Shown: one piece after another, positions 44,293 to 52,081 of the stretch | Layout of the letters: each line of letters starts with the position of its first letter | Position numbering within the stretch: the first letter of the stretch is position 1 | NCBI RefSeq assembly: GCF_965118635.1 | Contig: NZ_CBCPHV010000009.1 | Location: 28,197-92,196, forward strand | Direction: 5' to 3' | Length of the DNA stretch: 64,000 nt | DNA from: Empedobacter brevis_A | Lineage (GTDB): Bacteria > Bacteroidota > Bacteroidia > Flavobacteriales > Weeksellaceae | The notes under the pieces: model-generated | The model's input: the letters and a program-made list of their open reading frames with translations, nothing else | Told to the model about the DNA's origin: nothing | Databases searched by the model: none | Made by a program: the position numbers and the translations under genes

Positions 44293-46095
44293 ATGTCTAC
44301 AAATCCAAATAGATTAATCGGAGGTCAATATTTAATCAAAGATGCCTCTTACAATGATATTTTCACTTACGAAGATTTATCAGAAGAACAACAAATGATT
44401 TTGCAATCTGCAAAAGAATTTATCGATAAAGAAGTAGTTCCTAAAAAACATCAAATTGAGAAAAAAGATTATGCGTTAATCGAAGAATTAATGCGTAAAA
44501 TTGGTGAATTAGGATTATTAGGAATTTCTGTTCCAGAAGAATATGGCGGAATGGGAATGGGATTCGTTACAACAATGTTGGTTTGTGATTATATTTCTGG
44601 AGCAACAGGATCGTTAGCAACTGCTTTCGGAGCGCATACAGGAATTGGAACAATGCCAATTTTATTGTACGGAACAGAAGAACAAAAACAAAAATATTTA
44701 CCAAAATTAGCAACAGGAGAATGGTTTGCTTCTTATTGTTTAACTGAGCCAGAAGCAGGTTCTGATGCAAATTCAGGAAAAACAAAAGCTGTTTTATCAG
44801 AAGACGGTAAAGAATATATTATCACAGGACAAAAAATGTGGATAACGAATGCAGGATTTGCAGATTTATTCATTGTTTTTGCTCGTATCGATGATGATAA
44901 AAATATTACAGGTTTTATTGTAGAAAAAGATAAAGCTGGTGCAGGCTTCTCATTAGGAGAAGAAGAAGATAAATTAGGAATTGTTTCTTCATCAACGCGT
45001 CAAGTATTTTTCAATGAAGTAAGAGTTCCTGTTGAAAATCTTTTAGGAGAAAGAAACGGAGGATTCAAAATTGCGATGAATGCTTTGAATGTTGGTCGTA
45101 TCAAATTAGGAGCAGCTTGTTTAGATGCACAACGTCGTATTTTAGATTATTCTTTACAATATTCTTCAGAACGTAAACAATTCAATACATCAATCAATAC
45201 TTTTGGAGCAATCAAAGAGAAATTAGCAGATATGGCTGTTTCTGCATTTACTTCAGAAGCTGGTGCTTACCGTGCAGCGAAAGATGTACAAGATGCGATT
45301 GAAGATAACATGGCAAAAGGAATGCCTCATAACGAAGCAGAACTAAAAGGTATTGAAGAATATGCAATCGAAGCTTCTATCTTGAAAGTTTGGATTTCTG
45401 ATGCAGCTCAAGACGCAGCTGATCAAGGAATTCAGATTTATGGAGGAATGGGATATTCAAAAGAAATGCCAATGGAAGCAGCTTGGAGAGATGCTCGTAT
45501 TTCTAGAATTTACGAAGGAACAAACGAAATTAATACATTATTATGTGTATCAATGTTAGTGAAACGTGCATTCAAAGGAAAATTAGATTTAATGTCGCCA
45601 GCGATGAATGTTGCAAACGAATTAATGTCAATTCCATCATTTGATGTTCCAGATTATTCAGAATTATTCGCACAAGAAAAAGAAATCATCGCTAATCTTA
45701 AAAAAGCGTTCTTTATGGTTGCAGGTTCTGCATTACAAAAATTTGGAGCAGAATTAGAAAAACATCAACAATTGATTATTGCAGCTTCTCGTATTATGCA
45801 AGAAATTTATATGGTTGAATCAGCAATGTTACGTGCAGAAAAAATTGCAAATGTAAAAGGAGCTGATGCAGCGAAAAATGCAGAAAAATTAGTTCAATTA
45901 CAATTATTCAAATCTGTAGAAGTTGTTAAAACAGAAGCTACTCGTGGTATCGTTTCTTTCACAGAAGGAGATGAACAACGTATGATGTTATCTGGTTTAA
46001 GAAGATTTACACGTTATAACGAATATCCAAACGTAGTGAACTTAAAAACTCAAATAGCAGATCTATTGATCAAAGAAAATAAATACACTTTCTAG
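44293..46095 (+). CDS. fadE: Acyl-CoA dehydrogenase (FadE type)
   Basis: FAD-dependent first step of beta-oxidation. The 600-residue protein has the acyl-CoA dehydrogenase fold (CLTEPEAGSDANSGKTKA, ITGQKMWITNAGFADLFIVFARI, RKQFNTSINTFGAIKEKLADMA, GIQIYGGMGYSKEMPMEAAWRDARISRIYEGTNEIN), plus a ~180-residue C-terminal extension, as in the ~594-residue Bacillus FadE. It ends the fad operon. The 90-bp gap before it has an imperfect hairpin and no clear promoter. Confidence 0.94.
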   Translation: MSTNPNRLIGGQYLIKDASYNDIFTYEDLSEEQQMILQSAKEFIDKEVVPKKHQIEKKDYALIEELMRKIGELGLLGISVPEEYGGMGMGFVTTMLVCDYISGATGSLATAFGAHTGIGTMPILLYGTEEQKQKYLPKLATGEWFASYCLTEPEAGSDANSGKTKAVLSEDGKEYIITGQKMWITNAGFADLFIVFARIDDDKNITGFIVEKDKAGAGFSLGEEEDKLGIVSSSTRQVFFNEVRVPVENLLGERNGGFKIAMNALNVGRIKLGAACLDAQRRILDYSLQYSSERKQFNTSINTFGAIKEKLADMAVSAFTSEAGAYRAAKDVQDAIEDNMAKGMPHNEAELKGIEEYAIEASILKVWISDAAQDAADQGIQIYGGMGYSKEMPMEAAWRDARISRIYEGTNEINTLLCVSMLVKRAFKGKLDLMSPAMNVANELMSIPSFDVPDYSELFAQEKEIIANLKKAFFMVAGSALQKFGAELEKHQQLIIAASRIMQEIYMVESAMLRAEKIANVKGADAAKNAEKLVQLQLFKSVEVVKTEATRGIVSFTEGDEQRMMLSGLRRFTRYNEYPNVVNLKTQIADLLIKENKYTF

Positions 46096-46119
46096 GTATA
46101 TTTTTATTACAAATTATTT

Positions 46120-46147
46120 AAAGCAGTCAATTTATTGGCTGCTTTTT
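46120..46147 (+). terminator. Terminator after fadE
   Basis: AAGCAGTCAA / TTGGCTGCTT stem with one G-T pair and a TTTA loop, followed by five T. Confidence 0.8.
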
Positions 46148-46264
46148 GTTTTTAACATATTGAAACATAATTTGGTATGTCGTTTGATAACTTCTAAAAT
46201 AAGTACTAGTCTTTTTATGTAAGTTAGTTGAGTTTTCATGGTACTTAAGTTTTAGTAGAGAAAG

Positions 46265-46300
46265 GCCTCAGTTGTTCCCAATTGAGGTTTTTTTTTTGCT
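46265..46300 (+). terminator. Second terminator in the fadE-smORF gap
   Basis: CCTCAGTTG / CAATTGAGG stem with a TTCC loop, followed by ten T. No gene ends directly before it; it may close a short transcript starting in 46150-46260 (possible small RNA, inference). Confidence 0.75.
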
Positions 46301-46425
46301 TTATAATTAAAGTTTATTCATTAAAAATAAGGTTGTTAAGTTGTTATTTCCATGTAGAATCGTTTCTAAAAAGAAGGATTTAGACTAACTTTAATTCAAA
46401 TTAATAAAGCACTAAAACAATTTTT

Positions 46426-46521
46426 ATGATAACAAATGCAGCAATTCTTACATTAACCATGTTTGCAACATTTAGTATAATGTGTTTGGTTAAGTTAACA
46501 GAATTAAAAAAGTTGAAATAA
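46426..46521 (+). CDS. 31-residue single-helix membrane peptide
   Basis: ATG at 46426 to TAA at 46519-46521 encodes MITNAAILTLTMFATFSIMC followed by LVKLTELKKLK: one hydrophobic helix of about 20 residues with a basic tail, the layout of bacterial small membrane proteins. It sits between two terminators, the second (46525-46555) only four bases after the stop, and TAACTTTA (46386-46393) is a near-consensus -7 box 33 bases upstream. Function unknown. Confidence 0.55.
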   Translation: MITNAAILTLTMFATFSIMCLVKLTELKKLK

Positions 46522-46524
46522 CTT

Positions 46525-46555
46525 AAAAACTCCATTTTATAAATGGAGTTTTTTT
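46525..46555 (+). terminator. Terminator after the 31-residue ORF
   Basis: AAAAACTCCATTT / AAATGGAGTTTTTTT stem with a TAT loop. Confidence 0.87.
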
Positions 46556-46592
46556 AGTTTAAAGTTATATTTACTTCAATTAATAAATTGAA

Positions 46593-47273
46593 ATGAAAAA
46601 GAAGTTAGTCATTTTAACAGGAGCTGGAATAAGTGCCGAAAGTGGAATATCAACCTTTCGAGATGCAAATGGATTGTGGGAAAATCATGATATTATGGAA
46701 GTCGCTTCTATTGATGGTTATTTGAGAAATCCAGAATTGGTTCAAGAATTTTACAATCAAAGACGAAAACAATTGTTCGATGTTGGGCCAAACTCAGCGC
46801 ATTTTTTTCTGAAAGAATTAGAACAAGATTTTGAAGTTTCGATTATTACTCAAAATGTAGATGATTTACATGAAAGAGCGGGCTCTTCTAAAGTGATTCA
46901 TTTGCATGGTGAATTAAGAAAAGCAAGAAGCGAAAAAGATGAAAAACTAATTCTTGATTGGAATAATGATATTAAGATTGGAGATTTAGCCAAAGATGGG
47001 AATCAACTTCGTCCGCATATTGTGTGGTTTGGCGAAATGGTTCCAGAAATAGAAAACGCAATTGATGAGGTTTTAACCGCAGATATTTTAGTAATTATTG
47101 GAACATCGATGCAAGTTTATCCAGCAGCTTCACTCAAAGATTATGCAAAACCAAATGTTCCTATAATTTATGTCGATCCATCAGAAACTTACACAAATTC
47201 ATCCATTACACATATCAAGAAAAAAGCAACAGAATCTATCGAAGAGTTAAAAACTATTTTGAGTAATTTTTAA
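46593..47273 (+). CDS. cobB: Sirtuin (CobB-like NAD-dependent deacylase) without zinc cysteines
   Basis: NAD-dependent protein deacylase of 226 residues. It has LTGAGISAESGISTFRDANGLW (8-29), QNVDDLHE (87-94), catalytic His105 in HLHGE, and GTSMQVYPAA. Tyr54 and Arg57 (YNQR) are the pair that favours succinyl or malonyl lysine in class III sirtuins. The whole protein contains no Cys, so the usual four-Cys zinc site is absent; the region HGELRKARSEKDEKLILDW replaces it. Monocistronic. Confidence 0.9.
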   Translation: MKKKLVILTGAGISAESGISTFRDANGLWENHDIMEVASIDGYLRNPELVQEFYNQRRKQLFDVGPNSAHFFLKELEQDFEVSIITQNVDDLHERAGSSKVIHLHGELRKARSEKDEKLILDWNNDIKIGDLAKDGNQLRPHIVWFGEMVPEIENAIDEVLTADILVIIGTSMQVYPAASLKDYAKPNVPIIYVDPSETYTNSSITHIKKKATESIEELKTILSNF

Positions 47274-47396
47274 TTTTTTATGTTTTATTAGTATAAGGGA
47301 TTTATTTCGTCAATATAAATTTGAATCAATACATTTAATAGTAAACAAAAGATTGATTTGATTTTTTTATAAAAGATACGATTTATTGCTTATTTC

Positions 47397-47520
47397 TGGC
47401 TGATTTGAGTAGATCCATTCAACGCAAAAATGCGGTTTTCAGAGCGTTTTCAAATACAATATCATTTATCCAAAACGGCACTTACACAAAATCAATGTTT
47501 TAGCTTGAAATTTATTGGTA
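47397..47520 (+). other. Possible gene-tail remnant in the 279-bp gap after cobB
   Basis: An open stretch encodes LADLSRSIQRKNAVFRAFSN then TISFIQNGTYTKSMF before a TAG near 47500. Base composition is less AT-rich than the surroundings. It has no start and no recognised family. Otherwise the gap shows nothing. Confidence 0.25.
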
Positions 47521-47552
47521 GATAATAACAATTATGTTAAGTAGTATAATTA

Positions 47553-47756
47553 TTATTTAAAATCACTAAGACTATTATTATTCTGATATTTACCTTTTCT
47601 AAAATTACCTGCATTTTGGCCTTTATTTGGCTCTTCAAGTTTATTTTTATTAGATATTTGACTATCAGATATGTAGTTGTTATTTAAATTATGATGAACA
47701 TTATTATTACAACTAATAATTAAAATTGAAATAGATATTAATAAAAGAAATTTCAT
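47553..47756 (-). CDS. Small Asn-rich lipoprotein
   Basis: 67 residues. A signal peptide ends in a lipobox (LIISC, Cys16), followed by a low-complexity, Asn-rich mature part (NNNVHHNLNNNY ... NKGQNAGNFRKGKYQNNNSLSDFK). No family recognised. It lies in the AT-rich accessory strip and stands alone. Confidence 0.55.
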   Translation of the reverse strand: MKFLLLISISILIISCNNNVHHNLNNNYISDSQISNKNKLEEPNKGQNAGNFRKGKYQNNNSLSDFK

Positions 47757-47862
47757 AGTTTGGTTTATTTGTTGGCAAAAGTAAAAGATTAAATCTATAT
47801 GTAAAATACTTTATTTTTTTATATTCTAGAATATCAATTGGTTATTATTAAAATTTAAGACT

Positions 47863-47928
47863 ATGTTAGTTATTAGCACAAGAGAATTTAGAGAGCGCCA
47901 AGGCAAGTATTTAAAAATACTTATATAG
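47863..47928 (+). pseudogene. Remnant of a Phd/YefM-type antitoxin gene
   Basis: ATG 47863 begins MLVISTREFRERQGKYLKIL and ends at a TAG after 21 codons. This is the N-terminus of prevent-host-death/YefM antitoxins (M-VIS-REFR-NQ-KYLD). The rest of the ~80-residue antitoxin and any partner toxin are absent; the AT-rich sequence that follows is unrelated. The antitoxin identity is strong for so short a piece, since the motif is characteristic. Confidence 0.6.
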
Positions 47929-48009
47929 GTTTATTTTCTATTTTTAATACATCGTTTTTTTTAAAAAGTTCTATATTTAATGAATTGATTAACAATTAAT
48001 AAAAAACAT

Positions 48010-48756
48010 ATGTTAAATAAACTATTAATTTTAGCTACAATTTTTATAACCTCAAATTTATTCGCTCAAATATATAGGCTTGAATATAAATTTGAAGATA
48101 ATATACCAATGGTTGGTAATACAATTTATAATGCATCCTTAGATTATAATACAAAAACTAAAGAAAGTATATATACTGTTTTTAAAAAAAATAAAAAAAC
48201 AGAACTCTCAACTCAAAATAATGCGATCATGTTGGATGATGAAACTATAGACAATGTTATTATTTATAATAATTTCAAGGATTCATTAACAATAACTCAA
48301 GATCAAGTTGATATAGAAATGCTTTTATTTAAAGAAAAAACACCTAAAATAAAATGGAATTTAACTAAAGATACTAAGATAAAAAATAATCTAAATTAAA
48401 AAAAAGCTACTGCTTCATTTAGAGGAAGAAATTATGAAGTCTGGTATACTTTAGATATTCCTATTAGTGTAGGTCCATGGAAATTAAATGGTTTACCAGG
48501 TGCTATAGTAGAAGCAAAAGAAGATATAAATAGATACTACTGGGAGTTAGTTAAATTTAGTAAAATTGATAAAAAAAATTTCAATAATCCTCTGAAAAAT
48601 TCTTCATATAAAGAATATGATATAAAAGATTATCCTAAACTTAAATTTGTTACTCCAGAAAGAATAAAGGCTAAATTAAGAAAAATAGATAGTAATTTTC
48701 AATTTCCTGAACCTGAAAGAGATGATATAGAATTGAAATTTGAATGGGAAAAATAG
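48010..48756 (+). pseudogene. GLPGLI family secreted protein interrupted by one in-frame stop
   Basis: The frame from ATG 48010 encodes a signal peptide (MLNKLLILATIFITSNLFAQ) and the first 129 residues of a GLPGLI family protein, then TAA at 48397-48399. The same frame continues without a shift (KKATASFRGRNYEVWYTLDI, then VGPWKLNGLPGAIVEAK) to TAG at 48754-48756, so a full protein would have 248 residues. The stop sits where the family has residues just before the KATxxFRGR motif. A single nonsense change explains it; a sequencing error is the alternative. An intact paralogue follows 40 bases later. Confidence 0.8.
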
Positions 48757-48796
48757 TTTCTTAAATTTTTAGTAAATTATCTATTTAATAAATATA

Positions 48797-49528
48797 ATGA
48801 AAAAAATACTTTCTTTATTTACAATATTATTTGTTGTAACTACGCATTGTCAAGAAAAATTATATATAGAATATGAGTTCAGAAATGAATTTGATATTTC
48901 AAATGTAAAAGACTCTAAAAACAAAGAACTTTATAAAAATAGTAATGATAATAGGTTATATTTTGAATTATTAAGTTCTCAAAATGAATCTATTTTTAAG
49001 AGATTAGAAAAAGTTGATAATTCTCAAAACAGAACAGGTACTTCTATTTCTTTCACTAGTGGTCCTGGTGGAATTTTTTATAAAAATTTTATAAATAAAT
49101 TGACTATTTCAGAAATTAACTATAATGGTAAAAATTTATTGATAAATGATTCTATAAAAATTAAAAACTGGATATTAGAAAAAGATAGAAATGAAATTTT
49201 AGGTTTTGAAGTAAAAAAAGCAACGGTTAAAGTTTCTGAAAATTCTTATGTAGAAGCATGGTATGCACCTAAATTAGTTATGAGAAACGGACCTTCAAAT
49301 TACGATGGATTACCTGGTATTATTTTAAAATTAATTATTAGTAATAAAGAAGGGAATCAAGTAAATAAAGAAATATATTTAGCTACAGAGGTGAAATTAA
49401 ATGATAAAATTAAAATAATACAACCTACAAAAGGAAAACAAATAAATAAATCAGATTTTGATAAATTAGTTGAAGAAGATAATAGAAAATTTAATGAAAC
49501 CTTCATGAAATCTATTGAGGTAGAATGA
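48797..49528 (+). CDS. GLPGLI family secreted protein
   Basis: 243 residues. Signal peptide MKKILSLFTILFVVTTHCQ, then strand-rich sequence containing the family motif NGPSNYDGLPGIILKLIISN. It is a diverged paralogue of the interrupted gene just upstream. GLPGLI proteins are exported, often encoded beside TonB receptors or peptidases; function unknown. The codons are more AT-rich than in the core genes, in keeping with an accessory strip. Confidence 0.8.
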   Translation: MKKILSLFTILFVVTTHCQEKLYIEYEFRNEFDISNVKDSKNKELYKNSNDNRLYFELLSSQNESIFKRLEKVDNSQNRTGTSISFTSGPGGIFYKNFINKLTISEINYNGKNLLINDSIKIKNWILEKDRNEILGFEVKKATVKVSENSYVEAWYAPKLVMRNGPSNYDGLPGIILKLIISNKEGNQVNKEIYLATEVKLNDKIKIIQPTKGKQINKSDFDKLVEEDNRKFNETFMKSIEVE

Positions 49529-49580
49529 TAACAACCTATTTTTAAAAATATATAACATCTTTTACGTAAAATAGAAATAT

Positions 49581-49605
49581 AAAGTCTCCCAAATGGAGGC
49601 TTTAT
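49581..49605 (+). terminator. Weak terminator after the GLPGLI gene
   Basis: AAAGTCTCC / GGAGGCTTT stem with a CAAAT loop (one T-G pair) and only TTTATATATT after it. Confidence 0.5.
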
Positions 49606-49609
49606 ATAT

Positions 49610-50137
49610 TATAGAATATCAAATTATATAAGTAAAATGAAAGTACTATAACAATTGGAGAAGAAGCAATGGGACGTTATTATATATAATGGTTTAAACC
49701 ACTAGAATATATACAAAACTTATAAATTTAATTTTCTTAAACACAAATATGATGTTTGCATATCCAATCTTATTTCGTTATTCACGAAGATTGTCGAAAT
49801 GTCCAAAGAATCTTTTTGTAATTTTTTACTTGACTAAAAAGTAACCAAAAAGTCAATGCTGTAAAACCCTCAACTAATAATGCTCTCATTTTACTAAAGA
49901 TTTTTTTGTATAAAAACAATTCTAGTTTAGTAACATTTGAAATTTATAAAATCTTTTACATACATCCTCTTGCCATTATGTAGCCTTTATCCTGCCTTTA
50001 TGTATGGAGTATCTAGTAAGTATATGTAGATGAAATATAAATAATTAATTTTCTATAAAAAAATCTACCGTTCTATATTAACTAAGAAAAATTAGCATTC
50101 TTTTCTTATTTTAGCAAAGGTTCAAAAATATTGACTG
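49610..50137. other. Gene-poor stretch before the XRE regulator
   Basis: About 530 bp without a supported gene. A few degraded coding-like snippets occur (around 49640-49690 and 49735-49850, where plus-strand frames give HKYDVCISNLISLFTKIVEM and LLD-stop-KVTKKSM), but none has a usable start or a recognised family. Probably the remains of lost genes. Confidence 0.3.
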
Positions 50138-50203
50138 TTGTTATTCAAGATTCACTATTATCAACCAAGTTCCAAATTGTTAGATGTAATTTCAGCAAAC
50201 TAT

Positions 50204-50809
50204 ATGTCCAAATTAAAGCAAATAAGAGAACAACAAAATTTAACACAAAAGGAAGTTTCTGAAAAATCGAAAATTTCGATTAGAACTATTCAACGAATCG
50301 AATCAGGAACGGAACCAAAAGGACATACTTTGAAAGCTCTTTCCCAAGCTTTAAATGTTCCAGAAAATGAATTGATAACTAAATTGGATGAAAATTCTTT
50401 CGAAGAGAATTTTCAACAAACAATTGAAAATTTAGAGAATAAAGAATCCGAGAATAAAGAGAAAGAAAACGAATATGAAATAGATTTTCAGAAAGTAAAA
50501 CTTATCAATCTTTCATCGATTTTGTTTATCATTTTTCCTCCGCTAAATAGTTTAGTTCCGTACATTTTATTTCGTATTCTAAAACAGAATAATCATTTGA
50601 CTAAACAAATTGTTTCATTACAAATTTTTTGGACAATCTCAAGTGCGATTGTTTTCATGTTGGGAGTTTTACTAAAACTTGGGAATTCGTTCACTTTAAT
50701 TATTTTAGTTCTAATTGTTCTGTCAAATATTTATCTCATTCTGCGAAATCTTGCTGAAATTGACAGAAAAAAGAAACTTTATTACAAGTTGAATTTCAAT
50801 ATGATATAA
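50204..50809 (+). CDS. XRE-type regulator fused to a DUF4870-like membrane domain
   Basis: 201 residues from ATG 50204 (MSKLKQIREQQNLTQKEVSE); an ATG at 50138 adds 22 unlikely residues. Residues 1-60 are an XRE helix-turn-helix (LTQKEVSEKSKISIRTIQRIESGTEPKGHTLKALSQALNVPENEL). A charged linker follows (~75-105), then three or four hydrophobic helices like DUF4870 (LINLSSILFIIFPPLNSLVPYILFRILKQNNHLTKQIVSLQIFWTISS). A membrane-bound regulator may sense envelope state. Its last seven codons are repeated at 62190, across the island. Confidence 0.78.
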   Translation: MSKLKQIREQQNLTQKEVSEKSKISIRTIQRIESGTEPKGHTLKALSQALNVPENELITKLDENSFEENFQQTIENLENKESENKEKENEYEIDFQKVKLINLSSILFIIFPPLNSLVPYILFRILKQNNHLTKQIVSLQIFWTISSAIVFMLGVLLKLGNSFTLIILVLIVLSNIYLILRNLAEIDRKKKLYYKLNFNMI

Positions 50810-50813
50810 TTCT

Positions 50814-50840
50814 GTCGCATAATTGTCATCTTTTTGTCGG
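50814..50840 (+). promoter_or_regulatory. Triple GTCR repeat, 11-bp period (left copy)
   Basis: TCTGTCG, ATTGTCA and TTTGTCG have their GTC at 50814, 50825 and 50836, one turn of DNA apart. The pattern is kept in the right copy at 62215-62240, suggesting an operator. Confidence 0.45.
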
Positions 50841-50893
50841 TTTTATTTTTTGCTATTTAACTGTTCAGAAAATAATCTACAGAAAATTAAATC

Positions 50894-51063
50894 AAAGACA
50901 AACAAAATCAATTTCAAAATTTATTAAGTGAAGATTTCAAATTTTATCATGATAAAAACCGAAATTTTTACACTTTATAAAAATGGTATTTTATATGGAG
51001 TTGTGAAAAATGGAGAACATAAGTTTTCTGAATAGCGAGAAAGTCAAGCCAGAATTGCTAAAT
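50894..51063 (+). pseudogene. Broken 5' fragment of the beta-lactamase-like gene
   Basis: Corresponds to codons 1 to ~135 of the intact gene at 62298, but the start ATG is changed (AATCAAAG against AATCAATG), two deletions of about 136 and 103 bp remove most of the signal peptide and NTF2-like domain and shift the frame, and a CAG is changed to TAG (GAATAGCGAG near 51030). The serine-hydrolase part is absent. Cannot make a product. Confidence 0.85.
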
Positions 51064-51127
51064 CTTTTACGAAATAATTTTTGAATATTTATATTATTTA
51101 GAATTATTATAAATAATATAAATTCTA

Positions 51128-51135
51128 TACTTTTG
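51128..51135 (+). promoter_or_regulatory. -7 promoter element for the island AraC gene
   Basis: TACTTTTG matches TAnnTTTG, 23 bases before the ATG. An imperfect AT-only inverted repeat (AGAATTATTAT / ATAATATAAATTCT, 51100-51127) lies directly upstream. Confidence 0.5.
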
Positions 51136-51158
51136 CCTCATTATACTAATTTTATTAT

Positions 51159-52079
51159 ATGTCTTTTAGAGAAATTATCATTGATGCAAAAAGTAATGAA
51201 AATTTAAATTTTGTAGATGGAAGCTTACAGATTATTGAAACTGATGGTTTATCTATAGATTATGCATGTTTAGAATATTCATCTATTCAGAAAAAAGAAT
51301 TAAAGAAAAAGGAAGAACACATCGAATTATTTTTCATGCTGCAAGGTGCTCACAAATATTATACATCAAACCAAACAATTGTTAGTACAACTATAGGTAA
51401 ATATGGCTTTTTTCATTTACCAGAAATTGATGGTAATTTTGATTTTGTTCCTTTCGAAAAACGTTATCATTCTCTTGGCATAGAATTTTCATTAAAATAT
51501 CTTGAAGATTTATTTAATAATGATTTAGATATTTTAGGAAAATTTGGACAATCACTTTATTCCAAAGATCAATCTTTTTTTGCTGATAACATTACAATTC
51601 CTCAAAATGCAAAATGGATAATCAATGAAATTTTACAAAATCCTTATGATGGTATTTATAAAAAAATATATTTAGAAAGTAAAATAAATGAACTTCTTTT
51701 AATTGTTTTAACCTCCAAAAAAGAAGATATTTCAGAAAAAATATGTTCAGATATATTTAATAAAAATGATATTGAAAAACTATATTACATAAAAGATATC
51801 ATTTCTAAAAACATTGAAAACCCACATTCTCTAAAAAGTTTATCGCGTATTTCTGGTTTAAATGAATTTAAACTAAAAAAAGGATTCAAAGAATTGTTTA
51901 ACTGTACTGTTTACCAATATATTTTTCAAGAAAAAATGGAACTAGGAAGAAAAATGATTTTAGAGAATCAACAAAGCATAACAGAAATAGCAACTAATAT
52001 TGGTTACAAAAATGCGACGCACTTTACTTCAGCTTTTAAAAAACATTACAATATTCTTCCTAGTCAGTTGAGAAAATAG
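51159..52079 (+). CDS. AraC family regulator of the siderophore-uptake island
   Basis: 306 residues. The N-terminal ~190 residues form a cupin-like sensing domain (EEHIELFFMLQGAHKYYTSNQTIVSTTIGKYGFFHLPEIDG); the C-terminal ~100 residues are the double helix-turn-helix (NPHSLKSLSRISGLNEFKLKKGFKELFNCTVYQYIFQEKMELGRKMIL...SITEIATNIGYKNATHFTSAFKKHYNILPSQLRK). AraC-type regulators such as YbtA, PchR and AlcR sense siderophores and activate uptake genes; the same role is inferred here. It converges on the binding-protein gene with two bases between. Confidence 0.9.
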   Translation: MSFREIIIDAKSNENLNFVDGSLQIIETDGLSIDYACLEYSSIQKKELKKKEEHIELFFMLQGAHKYYTSNQTIVSTTIGKYGFFHLPEIDGNFDFVPFEKRYHSLGIEFSLKYLEDLFNNDLDILGKFGQSLYSKDQSFFADNITIPQNAKWIINEILQNPYDGIYKKIYLESKINELLLIVLTSKKEDISEKICSDIFNKNDIEKLYYIKDIISKNIENPHSLKSLSRISGLNEFKLKKGFKELFNCTVYQYIFQEKMELGRKMILENQQSITEIATNIGYKNATHFTSAFKKHYNILPSQLRK

Positions 52080-52081
52080 AC

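Larger units (their letters stand above)
50789..51063 (+). repeat. Left copy of the XRE-end / beta-lactamase 5' segment (deleted form)
   Basis: This 275-bp segment aligns with 62190-62703 (514 bp). It starts in the last codons of the XRE gene (TTGAATTTCAATATGATATAA) and ends in GAATTGCTAAAT. Relative to the right copy it lacks about 136 bp (right-copy positions 62311-62446) and about 103 bp (around 62496-62598); elsewhere identity is high by eye. Confidence 0.88.
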
